Source: Bigelowiella natans CCMP2755 (lineage: Eukaryota; Cercozoa; Chlorarachniophyceae). Taken from it: 62,381 nt of DNA. Shown piece by piece: positions 23,286 to 36,862 of this stretch; position 1 is the first letter of the stretch; the number at the start of each line of letters is the position of its first letter. The notes below the pieces were generated by a model, which was not told the DNA's origin, did no database searches, and saw nothing but the letters and a program-made list of their open reading frames with translations. Position numbers and translations under genes: made by a program. The DNA lies in the NCBI GenBank assembly GCA_000320545.1, contig ADNK01001472.1, positions 30,001 through 92,381 of the forward strand. Reading direction: 5' to 3'.

Positions 23286-24903
23286 CTACTCATAATGCAC
23301 GCTCTTCCTTCGCAACAGTTTCATCCATCCACAGCAAAGATGGTCATATGTCATGATTACTACCATAACATTGGCGTGGTTGAGACATTTGACGAGAGGT
23401 GGTGTAATTCTGTCAATATACTCAGCAAGTTGTAGCTTTTCCATTCGAAGCATTAAGGTTGCAAGACACTTGAGACTTATACGAATCATGATTATGCCTG
23501 TGTAGCGAACGAAGAACCACCAAAAGATTCTTAAAATGATAGAATAAATAGAGTGGTTAGCAGAGACAAGTTTGGACCATAGCTGCAGTAGTATTATTGG
23601 GTAATATGGCCTCAATAATATTCAATCAAATGATCAATCCACCTTCTTACAAATACGAACCTCTTTGGGAAGGAGGCCTTGCATTGTTGCCACTACTCAA
23701 TTCTGTGTCGACGCGGGTAACAAAAATTGCGAACATCTACCGATTATAATACCGTACAAAAAAGATAGATATAAGTAAACACAAAAATAAATGTTGATGA
23801 TTATAATGATCTATCATAATGGTGATGGCGACAAGGAACATTGTGGCAAGTGTCATTACATTGTCTGGGATTGCAGTCGTGGAGACTAAATCAAGCGCCT
23901 GAAATATAGTGGAAAAGAGGTGCAAAATAGCAAAATTATTAATGAGTATTCTTAGCAAAAAAGATGCATGTTAAAAATTCTATGCGTGAACATTTTAGTA
24001 AATACTCATATCACCATCATGATCCACACCTCACCATTATTATGACCAACAATAGCATCATAAATACGCCGGCTGCATTAGTAAACTGTTATTTTCACTG
24101 CAACTATTATTATTATCATTGTTATTATTATTAATACTACTATCAGCACATGTACATAACCTGTTCAACAAGTCTGAGCGCAGGTTGCAAGGGATGTTTA
24201 GGGTCTCGCAGTGTTTCTAGGAGAGAGAGAGTAAGAAGTTCTATATGAACATAGTCGGAGAACCGCCGAGGAAACTTCTTGAGAATGGTAACGATAACCT
24301 GTGGTAGTGGTAGTGGTAGTGGTGATGGTGGCAGCAATAATATTAAAAGGTGAGCCAACGAGCATTTCACGAAATCATTAACCCACCGATACATGATGAT
24401 GGTGATGGATGCTACACATGGGATGATCCATCTCATACTACAACTACTACTACAACTACCGCTGATGCTGCTACCACCATCATCACAACCACTAAATACG
24501 ATGACAACCATATATATACTTCTATGAATTTTGCATTTTTTTAAAAAATATGAAAGCAATCACCGTGAGAGCTACAGCGACAACTCCGGAGTCATCGTTC
24601 TCGCAAGATTCCAAAAGACCTAATAATAATAATAATAATAATAATAATAGCAACAGATGAAATTATGGGTAAGATGAAAGTAGCAGCAGCAGCAAGTCTA
24701 CTGTTTCGATAAATTTTAGTTATGTGCGGTGGTGATGATGACGATTTTGTCATTATCTATGGCGACCTAGAAACAAGTTGTCAAACTCATCCCCTTCCCA
24801 TATTGAACCCGATTGTCGCGACAACCATGCTAAAGTTTCAATGGCCTCCAGTCTGCTTCTGGATTAATTGACAGAATAACAAGTCACCATTCTGAAATTT
24901 TAA

Positions 24904-24958
<55 letters not shown>

Positions 24959-26944
24959 TACATATGTTTGTGTGTGCGTGTGTTTGTTGTATCACGGTAA
25001 GCGCAACTTCAGAGGGAGACAGAGAACATCCCTATTCAAATAAATTTGTGAAGTACATATTGCTATTACTTTCGCTCATCAGCTCCAAGTTTGGCCAGAA
25101 TCACATCTACGGTGACCCCTCCATACGTCCGAGTTTTTCTTTGCTGTTGCTGATACCTCGTCGTCGTTGTAGCAGATGCTGATTGTTTACCTAAAATTGA
25201 GAATAATAGGTATGAAAAGATGACAACTGTTTGAAGCCATTGTAATATGTTGCTTTCTACCATTAACTTCTGCTTTGATTAAAGGTGGCGAAGGAGGTTG
25301 CTCCTTTGCTTTCGAATTGCCCTCGTCCATCTTGAGAATTTCTTCCGCCTCTTTGACAGCCGCAGTACTAATAACAAAGTGCTGATTGATACTGGCACTC
25401 TGACGACTATGATGACGATTGCCATCCTCGTTCTCCTTGTCATTATGAAGTTGGTGTTGGAACGGGGAACTGACTTCTCTTACACCATCCTTATTATCAA
25501 CGTTGCCAACATTCTTTTCCCGATTTAGTTGTTGAAAGCCCTTCCTCTCACTTCCCCCCTGATTATCTGCTTGCAAACTCTCCAGCGGCAGGTGGGACTT
25601 TTTGGTATCATCCATATCTTCATCTCCGGATTGATGCTGATCTCGGAGCATAGTGGCACCATTTTTCAATTCGCCATTCGCTGCATGTTCAGCTTCAGTC
25701 TCCACATTTTCCTCTCCTTCTTTTCCCCAAGCGAATCTTCTTTTATTTATCTTTCTGTCCTTTCCAAAGTTAGTGCCATCCAACTTCTCATCGTTTCTGA
25801 TGCTTGCGCTATTTTGCTTCCATACTGAACCTTCGCCATTATGCAAGTCTGTCGCACACATAAGAAAAACATACGTATCGGAGATTGATTGATTTATTTA
25901 TTCTTAGGAACAAGCAATAACATGGTCCTACTACTATCACCACACAACAGAGTCAAAGAAATCCAGAAGCATATACCACTTCTGTTTATACTCTCGCAAA
26001 AATGATGATCTTCCGATGTACTATCATTGCGAGATGACATGCCTGCTGCTGTTGCGTCTGTTGTCTTGACTACTACAGCATCTTCCACGACTTCCACCAC
26101 TGAAGCTGGATTCGCAAGATGGGCTTTAAGATCTGGTAACTTTTTATGGAGGGTGTTAATGAGCAACCCTTGATCAGTTTCACTGGCAGCGGAGTTGACA
26201 ATAAATACAAATTGGGGTGTGAATCGGTTGTAGAGAGCCTGAGGAATCAATAATAGTAGCAAGGAACATAAATCGTCGTAAGGAGATAGAAGATATCTTC
26301 AATGGAATTTTCATCAAACTCATCGTTCTCCATTAAGTTATCGAATCGACCAATTTACAAAAAGAAAACCGCTCATCAAAGACTCAAACACTTTTAGTTT
26401 AACTTACTAAGACAATTATTTGTGGAGAAATGTATAGTCGCAACATGGAAAGGCATGTCGCGGTGTCTATCGGTTTCCCCTTTGTTCTAGCATCACTTAC
26501 GACCGAGACGAATACGGACAAAAGAAACGCCCCGGAGATACAGTGTGCTGGCATCATGCAACAATTAGTTCATAATAATCATGTGCATTATTTCATTACA
26601 GCAAGGAGGTTTATGGCTGGAATCTTCAAGGGATTTGCTCCTGGCCGTGCTTGTCGCAAGCAACGTGTCGCCGCAGACACGGATGATTTCATATTTCCCT
26701 GAAAAACGTACACAAACACGCAGTATCATGTAAGTTTATACTCTCGGGACGCATACCCCCCCCTCCTCCCCCCACGAAAACCCTTCTTAACAAAGGAAAT
26801 AATAACACCGGAATTCTAAAGAAGGCTGGGAAAGAAGACGTGAGTCGGGCAAGGGTATCCATAGCTGCCGAACGAGCCTGGTGATAAATTTAAGAGATTT
26901 TAGCGTCAAGATTCTATCTGCCTGACATACTATGCAGGACTAGT

Positions 26945-27003
<59 letters not shown>

Positions 27004-27194
27004 CCTGAGGTCCCCTGGAACCTGCCACACGGACAAGGGAAGGCAAAACCTGTGCGCCGACTTCATCGAGAAGGGATTCGAACCCCACACCTGCAGCTCG
27101 ACGAATAGCGAGCCGGGAATCTTGCACGCGGGGTAGAAGCTTGACCAACAGCCGATCTAGATAAGGCACGATATCTCCTGCTAGACACCTGAAG

Positions 27195-27231
<37 letters not shown>

Positions 27232-29977
27232 CAGACAGACAGTGGGAAAGAAGAAACGGAAAGAGCGAAATTTATGATTCTCGGTGCTTTATCACTCATA
27301 TACATTTTAAAAAATACATGTATATAAAGAGAGCAACGAATAGTCGGGAAATCATCTACATTACCTTGTCATTGCAACAAAACACGAGAGAGTTGTCACA
27401 GCAACTTTTTGATGGGGATCTGCCAATCTACCCTCGAACAGTTTCACCAAAGACCCTGCATGCCTACTCGGCAGATGTAGTCCGCTGCTGTGTGCATTCA
27501 GCAGAGCTTCTCCAAGCCCCGAGAAACATCGAACCTGTTATGTCATTTATCATAGAAATAGCATTGTAAAGACCAGCGAGAATAGAGATCAAGATTTATA
27601 GAAGTACATGTACAAATATGATACTTTATTATTACACCTTCTCAGCCCAGTCATTCGCTTGTAACGCATACTCGATCCATCTCTTCACTGCCGCCGCAGG
27701 ATTACTATTTCCTGCCGCTCCAGTGCTATCAAAGGAAAGAAGTATTCAATGGAAGATGGAGAAGTATGTCGTTGCTACGTGTTCGTTCATTATTTCTACG
27801 TCCACATGATGATGGTAATTAGAATATACCTCTCGGTACTTCCGCCTAATGATTTGCTGGTTTTGATATTGGATGGAGACGCAAGTTTCGCATTTGGATG
27901 CGAGGAAACCGTGTTGGTTGTGTCTGCATGGCTGTGAAGATTAGGCATTGAAGCTTTTCGTATAACGGTAGATCGCTGCTGCTTCCGCCGAGCGCTGCTC
28001 GCCTTCGGAGAAAGTTTGCGCATTACGTGCGCTTTGGTTTCAGCGTCCACATCTAAATTTAATTCCGTGTTGACACTCACACGTGATGCACCCCCACCGA
28101 GCGCCGTTTTTGTGGTAACCTGTTTCTTGTGTAGAGAGACCGTCGATTTGACGTGTCGCAAGGGCGCTCGTTGAGCACCACCCAAACCCACTTGTGGGTT
28201 ATTATTCCGTTTTTGAGGCACCTTACTCTTCGTATCATTTCGTGCATTTATAGGAGATGATGATCTAGCACCGCTATTGGTGTCTTCCTTGTTCCATGTC
28301 GCAGCATGTTTAATGTGCCTAGGGGAAGAAGTGCCTTTCTTTTTTGTAGCTCTATCCATCCTTTGGATTGTGCTTCCAGGAGACTTTCTTAATTTTCCAG
28401 CTGTTTCTTAATGTGGACCCGACAAATACCGACGAGATTATGGAAAATTAGGTAAATAAAATCTGCAGCAAATACTACGAAAAAAACATTAAGCTCTTCT
28501 AAACAACCAAATTTTGATCACTCGCCTACTCAGTATCACAGCACAGCAACCTGCTGTAGAGTCGGAGGTTCGACTTGGAGTGGGCCATGTACCACCTGTT
28601 GTTGTTACACGTTTGGGCGAGGAGGCTAGTTTCATCTGAGGGTTAGTGGCATTCTTCTGCCGCCGGGTAATAGGGACGTTGGATGTGTGGAGATCCAGAC
28701 TAGCCGCATGACGATGTGAAGAGAAGGATTTTGGCGGCTTAATAGAACTGGATTTAATTTCTGATTCGTCCAAAAGACGCTGAATAATATATTGCTTTTA
28801 TTCAGTACCACTACAATGAAAGATTTATGGGATTTTACTATCATCGACCTTAATTTTGGGGTCCAAATCTGCAGCTAGATATTCAGCTCTGGAAGGCCAC
28901 CGAACAGCCAAAGCTTTGAAGCACTGTCTTGCCGCAGCTCTCACAGGGCCTGATGCGTCTGTCAAACGAGGCTTAAGCAGCTCTTCAACCTAAAAGGATA
29001 TTTTAAATGAATTCCACATCCACAAAATGAGTCTTTATATGTGGGCTATTTTGTTGCATGACCGTTGAAAGACGCTTTGTTAGGTCAGTTGGGCTATGAC
29101 GTAGGAGGATTGTCAAATAGTCGAGGCTCTTCTCTCTCACAGCGGGGGCCTTTGCCGTTCCCATATCAAATATCTGGAAATAAATACAAAAACCCGAAAC
29201 TAAGCTGCAACCAGTCATCGTATAAAGACTCATACTGTATATTACCTTTTGCACGGCACGGCGAGGGCAGCGAGTATTCCGTAGCAAACAATTCATGCAT
29301 CGGTTTGCTGATTCTGACATAACCTTTGAACACACCAAAAGTACAAAAATTCCAACAAATAATAAATATTTAGTTAGGGTAGTTCTAACCTGCTATAAAT
29401 GGATGATAGCAAATATGGGTACACTCTCAATGTAAGATTCTAAACTCTGCTGTTTATTACAATGGAACGTTTCATCCTACCTGGATTTTGACACAGTTCA
29501 GTCGGGAAAGGACAGGTATTACAAACTCCATAATAGGCTCCATACGATTCCGAATTATGCTATTAAATATTGAAGTTATAAACATATCCTTACCTCCCAT
29601 CTTTTTCTCTAATTAAGGTCAAGCAAAACTGATCATGTTAAGACACAAACAGGTGTGAAATTGTTCATTGTGCGACCAGGATATGTAGCTCAGTATGGCA
29701 CAAGTATGTTTGACCACTGAAGATCTTAGGTCCTGTAACTGCTCCACCAATGAATCTACATAAAGCACATATAGAACAGGATACTAATTATTAACTGCGA
29801 ATAAGATTTAATTTATAAATGAACTACTTTTTAGCTTGAGAAAGAGTGGTGAAAAGTTGTCCAAATCATGTGCGCCACCCATCACTAAACCTCCTAGACG
29901 GTTCAATGCCTTTATCCGCTATAAGAATTGAAACTCATCAATTAGAATGAACCAAGACAAACACAAACACCAACACG

Positions 29978-30047
<70 letters not shown>

Positions 30048-31651
30048 ATATGGGGAATCAACCACCAGAAAGTAAAATGAAAATTAAAGAAGTAAAAGAA
30101 CCTCATTCCAGTCCTTATTCCGGACGTCGCTTAAAGTACTTAAAATCTAATATTACAGAAGAAATTCAAATGAGAGAGATCAAACTGAAGGACACGGGTT
30201 TCTACCATATCCATTTCTTCAGAAAGCTCTTTCTCGGTATATACGCTGACAACCTCAACTCCATTGGGGATAGAAGCTGTGTTGATATCAGTGTCAGATA
30301 CTGTCTGTTGGTTAGCTTTGGTGGTATCCCCTTGGGTATTTGGAGAAATTTTCCTACTAGAACTCTGCCTCCGATGCTTACGAATGCGGGACTGAGTGGA
30401 TGATGACGAAGAGGACTTTGCTGACGATCGCTTGGACATTGGCACCTTAATCTCAGAGAACAGCTTTTTAATTGTGCTTCGCGTCTGAGGAATAAAGAAG
30501 ATAAGATATACTATCTTCTGGGTGTACGGGCCGGAAAATATGGTAAGAACGATGCGAACATGGAGGGAGGATATGCAAAAGCGAGAGAAAAGACGGAAGT
30601 GACCTTGGGTTTAATTTGCAGAGTGTTCAGAATTGCTCGAACATGTGTATTTGATCTGATATACATGCTGCAAATTGCTCTCATAGCGGCATCCCTGACT
30701 TCGGAGCTGCCATCTTCGAGCAATCGTACTGAATGAGGGACTAACATTTCAGCAACTTTCTTGTCCAAGGGATATTTCTCTACTCCCTGATATATTGAAT
30801 TTCATTGGGTAGAGTCAAGGGCAAAAGCTAAATTAGAAATCAGAGTCACTTCAGCAAACCTTAGATGCCACGGCAAGTAGTCCTTCCTTTACTAACGGTG
30901 CTTTGTATGATTCCAGAGGTTTCTCAAAGCTCTGAAGCACTTCCGTTGAGGTTCCTGACGCGGTCATTATAGCCAACAGCGCCTCGTTGGCTTGAGTTCT
31001 AACCTTCTGCTTCAGATCCCCAAGCCGCTCTATTATTTGAGGGATGATCGTAGTTACGTGTGCTATTGAGCCGGGCCCGATGGTAACGCACAATTCCCCA
31101 AGGCACCGAAGTGCTGTTTGTAAAACTTTCGCGTTTCGAGACCTAAGGAACATCTTGTAATCGGCCAGCACAGCTATGGCGTTTGGATCGGAACTCTGAT
31201 ATCAATTTCTTTAATAAGTTACAGGTGAATATGGACACGTTATTTTACTAACTTAATTTTCTTTGTTATCCCACAATCAAAATTTATATTTCAAGAAATA
31301 AAAGCAACGAACAATAGCATGCAAATAATTTATTCTGAATTCGATTTTACTCGAATTTGTTTTTCCTCCAGGCAACTTTCCAATAGTTTCAATGAGGTGG
31401 TTAGCCCTTTGCTGCCTAATAGCGGGAGAACCCGTATTGATTTGAAGGTGACGGAAAGATTCTCACCACAGAATATCGTAGTTCTATAACACTGTTCCCA
31501 TCTCCCTCCCCATTCTTTGTATATATTTTTTTGGTAATCGCTAGATTCCAACCGCATTTCTTAATTCTATGTGCGATTACTTTCGTTGTGAGATAATTGC
31601 CTAGGTACAATGATCTTTACCTTGCTCCATGGAATTAAGAACCTCCTCCAT
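23286..31651 (-). CDS. CLASP: CLASP-family microtubule-associated protein (TOG domains)
   Basis: CLASPs bind microtubule plus ends and kinetochores through TOG domains and promote rescue. About 1,440 residues (human about 1,500) in about 27 exons. Exons with verified phase: 31351-31461, 30860-31195, 30604-30786, 30206-30484, 29828-29918, 29677-29755, 29481-29559, 29246-29323, 29063-29173, 28849-28989, 28530-28779, 27830-28400, 27638-27725, 27365-27534, 27005-27188, 26809-26877, 26600-26698, 26022-26238, 25261-25848, 25070-25190, 24767-24858, 24564-24619, 24161-24298, then weaker pieces near 23.9 and 23.7 kb, and 23364-23497. TOG1: FLRSRNAKVLQTALRCLGEL, IIPQIIERLGDLKQKV. The linker ends VYTEKELSEEM, as in CLASPs. 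TOG2: IKALNRLGGLVMGG, LKPRLTDASGPVRAA. A Ser/Arg-rich basic region follows, then TOG3 (VKRWIEYALQANDWAEKV), a charged linker and a C-terminal TOG (LRDPKHPLQPALRLVEQ; ISLKCLATLMLRMEKL). The start (ATG 31651) and the terminal exon are uncertain. Confidence 0.88.
24907..24960 (+). repeat. (TA)n microsatellite with CA interruptions
   Basis: An alternating TA tract with short CA interruptions within a CLASP intron. Confidence 0.9.
26947..27004 (+). repeat. (TC)n/(CA)n microsatellite touching a CLASP exon
   Basis: A 50-bp TC run followed by a short CA run forms the beginning of the intron after exon 27005-27188; on the sense strand it is (GT)n(GA)n directly at the 5' splice site. Confidence 0.9.
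27197..27240 (+). repeat. (CA)n microsatellite next to a CLASP 3' splice site
   Basis: On the sense (minus) strand this is (GT)n lying about 10 bases before the acceptor of exon 27005-27188, in the place of a normal polypyrimidine tract. Confidence 0.9.
29983..30045 (+). repeat. compound (TA)n(TG)n microsatellite
   Basis: A TA run passes directly into a TG run inside the CLASP intron between TOG1 and TOG2. Confidence 0.95.
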
Positions 31652-32562
31652 CTTGATTTGACTAGGTTTGCCAATTCGAATGAACACTAGGGATTTATGC
31701 AGGTATGGTCCATCAAGGAAGCCACCACGTTGTCGTTGGATTATCGCAACCCAGCTACCACTTTTCAGTCGCAGATGTAGCACAGAAACTGAATGAATTT
31801 GAAGAATACAGCACTTTTTACAAATATTAATTGAAGAAGATCTGAAAAACTGGTGGCTAGTCCAGAGCACAGTGACAACCAGAAACAATTCCTGGTGATG
31901 AACTCGAAGTGTGAGGTTTTCTACTCGGAGACAAAGGATATCATGAAGGTTTTGTCTTGAATCAGTTCCATTTTCGCTCGTTAGTATATTTCAGCAGGAC
32001 GGAATAAATCGGCAAACAGTTTTTTCCACAAAACCCAGGGGCACAAGGAAAGATCTTGTCGTAATTTAGAAAAATCCAGCAATTTCCACATTGAACACCA
32101 AAGGCAACCAGGTTCGAAGATCGCGGGAAAGGGTATCGCTAACGAACATCTGAGCGTTTAACACGTTCACTTATTTTTACAGAAGTATCACTAATTTTGA
32201 GCGTGGCGTTCGAAGTCCTTTTCGGTAAAAAAGTCCTTCATCTCACTTACAGGTGCAAAATAGGGGGTTAAATTAACATGCTAAACCCTTGGCAAAGTCT
32301 GAAAAAAAAAATAGATGTCCAAAATTTAACGATAATAAAAAATCTACTTATTTTCTCGCCTCCTGGTTACATGTATTATTTTTGGCGTTCTTATTGTTGG
32401 CAAATCCTTCTCTCCCCAAGCCCAATTTCAGTTATACTTCAACTTCACTGAACTCTACCCCAATCGGTAAGTTGTGTGATTCCTTCAGGGGATGGACACA
32501 ATCAAACGCGATAACATAAAATATTTCTAGTTTTTGCTTGCATATTAGAGCATACGTCCGTG

Positions 32563-32605
<43 letters not shown>

Positions 32606-32654
32606 TGTGTGTGAAGATGAAAGGGGGGAATGACTTATCTTGAATCCTTTGCAG
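31652..32654. promoter_or_regulatory. divergent region CLASP / CEP43
   Basis: About 1 kb separates the presumed CLASP start and the first recognisable CEP43 exon, with transcription in opposite directions, so both promoters and the missing CEP43 first exon should lie here. A (GT)n run at 32568-32612 sits directly upstream of the first recognised CEP43 acceptor. A short frame near 32289 (MAKSEKKNRCPK...) ends at a possible GGTAAG donor at 32465, but its phase does not prove that it is exon 1. Confidence 0.45.
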
Positions 32655-34579
32655 GAAGCTGCTTTGAAGGAAATGACCAGTCCAACCTCAAACATCGAGG
32701 ATCTACAGGATATAGTAGCGAAGGCTCTCGAGGCCAAGGGGGTGCTATCCAAGCTCCGGGTAAAATCGAATTCAAATGATATTCCAGAAGAAAAGAATAG
32801 AGTGCTGTAATTATTGCAGGCGGAGCTCCGGAAACATGTATTTGAGGTAATGGAAGAACAGGAAAAAAATGAGATGAAGGGCGACAAAACTATGCAAAAC
32901 GATAGCGTTGTCGCGGAGCTCTTAGAAACAAAAGAGGGCCAAATGGCAGCCTCGCTTGTTATGGACTTTCTGAAAACTTGCCAGCTAGACCATACCCTCA
33001 CTGTGTTCAAGTCAGAAGCAAATTTAAAAGATAACCCCAGGATACTACCAAAAGAGGTATAGACCACTTGCACTTGTCGGTGGTGGTTTCAGGACCAGAA
33101 ATTTCAAATCGTTCGTCCGTGAATTCCAGTACCTTCTGCTGGAAAAATCATTTAATAGAACATTTGATTCACCTGTTACGAAAATAGGAATTAGCAAGTG
33201 CAATGGGTGTCTCGGATGGGCAAGATTCAAGGCCTTTGATACTTTCGTGCTTTGAGGGAAAGGGCTCAAGCGAAGCTCTTTCTAAGACAATGAGTAGCAA
33301 AGCTCTCTCCTCGCAGTTAGATAAGAGTAAGCATGAGAAGCTACTATTACATTTTGTATCCATTGACATTCTGTATTGTGACAGTTAAGGATCCCAGCGA
33401 TCCAACTGAAAGCAGCCCTTCTCCAAAAAGAACGGAAAAGAAAGACACCGTTGTTGTGTCCAAACCTTCGCCATTAGGGAACTTACCATCCTTGGGAAGG
33501 TGTTGCTACATCAAGGAATAATCGATATACAATCATCCTCAATCGATCCTCGCTATTAAAAGAAACAAAAAAGTTTAAACCAAAAAACAGAATCCAAAAT
33601 CGATAAAAACTACAGATTTGAACATCCTGTCTTCCAACAGGTCAAAGCTTGGAGGCCTTCCAACCCTTAAACCATTGGGAGGAGCAGGGAAGGGTCTTGC
33701 ACCTATAAAGGTGGGTAGGTGTTTAGGATTGTTTACTACATCCATTATCACAGATCGAGAAACACGATTTGCAGAAAGAAATGATTACTTTGGATTAATT
33801 TTAATCAGAAGGGCGGACTGAAAGCCGATCCAATTATATCGGCTGCTGCTCCTGCTGCAGAAACACAGCAAAAACCTGTCGATAACAACGATACAAAGTA
33901 TTTTTAAAAAATAAACGATAAAGAGAAAATAGAAATTGAGAATCACCACATTAGGAAATTTACATTCTCATCATATCCTTGCTTCCTCCAATCCCCCCCC
34001 CCAAATAGTGACTTTGATGACGACATTCAAGATTACGATGACGAGATTCCAGACGAGGATAATATTGATATTGACGATGGAGGGGACTGGGATGCTGAAA
34101 ATTATCAAGGTTGATGTTGTTTTAGGATTCCTTAGAATCAACTTAAAGAGGAGCAATGTTCTCCAAACCTGGAAAAGAAGTGTGGCGATTATAGATCGGG
34201 CAAGAGAATGTTTTTCTCGCATATTTTTTCTGGCAAATTAGTTTTATTTCTTTTTGCCCGACATATGCGAAAAAAATCGATTTTCTATCTTCTGTTCCCT
34301 AGGTGATGAGTATGATCTCGATGCCGATACAGCAAACAAAAGCATACCCATCCCTTTTTGCGAGGATGCAATAGTAGAGGATGAAAATGAAGCTTTCAAC
34401 GGATATCATTACGTAGAGAGAAGTGAAAGCTAGTGATGATACCTGCTGCTGTCCCATATTGTGGTCATATCTATTCAGTACCCGCATTTACATACGAATA
34501 ATGACTGAATTCGATTATATTCTACACAGAGAGCGCTGAGTACGAACCTGATGCTGGCGATGACGATGATCCATTCTAA
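32655..34579 (+). CDS. CEP43: CEP43/FOP (FGFR1OP) centrosomal protein, 5' exon missing
   Basis: FOP is a LisH-containing centriolar-satellite and basal-body protein needed for ciliogenesis and microtubule anchoring. Exons: 32655-32759, 32820-33056, 33188-33326, 33385-33499, about 33591/33616-33710, 33809-33897, 34009-34109, 34303-34422, 34530-34579 (TAA). The N-terminal dimerisation region matches the family: DIVAKALEAKGVLSKL, AELRKHVFEVMEEQEK, then LisH-like EGQMAASLVMDFLKTCQLDHTLTVFKSE in human order. Then come a Ser/Lys/Pro-rich linker, a Gly-rich patch (GGLPTLKPLGGAGKGL) and a very acidic C-terminal half (DDDIQDYDDEIPDED; ends DDDDPF), as in human FOP. The join at 33499 is one base out of phase with the apparent next exon, so a different splice site is used or the assembly has an error. 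Its stop faces the CIAO1 stop. Confidence 0.8.
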
Positions 34580-35538
34580 ACTTTCCGAGCCAACTTTGTA
34601 TGAGTCTATGCCTCTAGTCGCATGTACGACCGCCAACATTCAAGCTAATGTAATATTGACTATAACGATAATTGCTTTGCGTGCAAAGGGTCGCTCCATC
34701 CATCTCGATGTAATTTTAATGAGGAATCACACTTAATATTAGAATACCATGTCTCTCCACGTAGCACCATTAATGGCAGGGCATGCAGGCGGTGAATCCA
34801 ACGATGCACATGCATGCAGCACATGCGCGCGCTCGCAAGCAATTTTTGCTTTGAATTGTCATGACAGAGGGGAAGTTGCATTTGTTCGACATCATCGTAC
34901 ATTGCGCATTGTGCAGATCGCAACTAGAAGCTACCAAATGATGATGATCCATTGGCCTGCCTACGACACACATTGCAAGATGCAAACATCAAGTTGCCCC
35001 CACAGTCTACTAGCTAGTACGTAGTGCTGGGGAGCAAGCATGTCGAATAATCGCCAAAATTGTGTCAGTTCGACTTGTCAGCTTTGCATAGCATTGTATT
35101 TTTGGAGCAGGGCAGTGGGCAAATCCATGGAAGAAGGTGCAAAAAGCGACACGGTCGATCTGCTGCTATCCAGCCATTATTCGTGGGCATCTGTTGCTCC
35201 AGTCCACAGCAGTACGTAGCGAATTGCGTGCATGCAGCATTCATCAGTGGCTCCATGTAGCCATTCACTTTGCTAGTAGTTCGATTCAACATTAGGGTTA
35301 GCGCTGTGGCCGCTGCATTGCACAGCTACATGAGGATGAGCATTGAACAAATTTTATTTAATTGATTGCATCCGTCTTACTTCGAGCACATGGCATATTT
35401 AATTTATTCGGCATGTTACACCGCCTATGACACGATGAAGCCTGGCTTATTACCGGTGGTAGCACTTCGACCAGCCCCAACTAATAAACAGGATCATTTT
35501 GAGATATCACCCTGATAATGACGCATGCAGCTGTAATG
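34580..35538. other. convergent 3' spacer with one ACATCCGTCTCAT-type element
   Basis: This spacer between the stops of CEP43 and CIAO1 has no coding exon chain. It carries CTAGCTAG (35009), GCATGCA/ACATGCGCGCG words (34782-34835), and at 35323-35380 a copy of the dispersed element (AGCTACATGAGGATGAGCATTGA, AT-rich, GCATCCGTCTTAC). Upstream similarity to the 12.95-kb copy extends to AGCGCTGT. Confidence 0.55.
35323..35380 (+). repeat. dispersed 3'-spacer element, single copy
   Basis: It has the same order of blocks as the copies at 12975-13103, in the same orientation. Divergence is mainly in the AT-rich middle. Confidence 0.7.
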
Positions 35539-36786
35539 TCATACACCACACAATCTAGTTTTTGTCCTACAAAGGATATTGTCGCTCATTTGCCAAATCT
35601 TTAGATGTCCATCTCCGCCAACACTAGCGAGTTGCGTTGGGATTTTCGGATTCCATTTAACACAGTGAACATCCCTAGCGTGGGCATTATGTTTGACACA
35701 TACAATTTTAAGGGAATCACCATCTTTCCCTTCCTTTATACTATTCTCCACCGCAATGATGACAATAGAATCATCGCCACGGCCTATTGCAATAAACCTT
35801 CCATCAGAAGACCAATCGACAGAGTAGTTTGGATCAAGCTCAGTTCCGGCATTACAAGATAGTTCCGTTGATTTACTATATTGCGGTAGAACAACCGACG
35901 ATGTTGATTTCCAGAGGATCACTCTACCTTCTGCATCAACCGATACGAATCTACTGCCATTATTATTCGGTTCAAATACAACACTCCAAACACAAGATCT
36001 ATGTCCACCATGCTGCTCCCCAAGACTCTGACTTAAAATCCATCGAGGATGATAATTATTCTCGTCATCTCCTCCTCCTCCTCCTCCTCCTTCGTCTTCG
36101 TAGATATCGTTGTCACTTATTGTGTTTTCCTCCTCACCCGGAAACGGTAACGATACAGCAGCAGCCCCCGAGCATCGTCGTTCTTTTGGGATCCATAGTC
36201 TTTAAAATTTCGAGTAAGGAAAATATAGATATCTCATATTCAAACACAGGAGGTTTATACATTTACTGAATTACCTACCCCCCCATTTCCCTTTCCCCCC
36301 CACCCTCTGTTTGGCGCTGTGTGCGTGAGAAAGTATTTAATTGATACCGTATTGTGGCATCATAACTGGAGGAAGCTACCAATGGCAGACAAGGGTGAAA
36401 TCGCACGCATTTGACGTCCTGAGTTGTTCATACAAACTTTATAACAACGACGATATATATATATATATAATAAATATTTGTGTATCCCAAAGTATAAATG
36501 CGCGCGTGTGTGGTGTGTGGTGTTTCTGTCTGTGAGGGCTTCATTTCCCTAATAAGGTATACTACTACTACTACTACTGCTACTACTACTACTATCACGT
36601 CGGTAGCAGCAGCATCAGCAGCACAACCCCTATTAGTAGGCCCCATCACCGAAATAATAATGCACCTGATGGTGTCCTTCTAGGATATCTAGACATGAAA
36701 AGTCATTGTTTTCTGCGTCTGCATCCCACACCTACTCGATCAGCGCAGCAAGAGCACACGTGTGTATGTTCTCTCTCTCTCTCTCT

Positions 36787-36825
<39 letters not shown>

Positions 36826-36826
36826 T

Positions 36827-36862
<36 letters not shown>

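Noticed and set aside
27068-27082. GGTTCGAATCCC-like B-box on the minus strand, suggesting a tRNA.
   Set aside because: It lies inside a verified CLASP exon (VGFESLLDE) with no acceptor or other arms around it.
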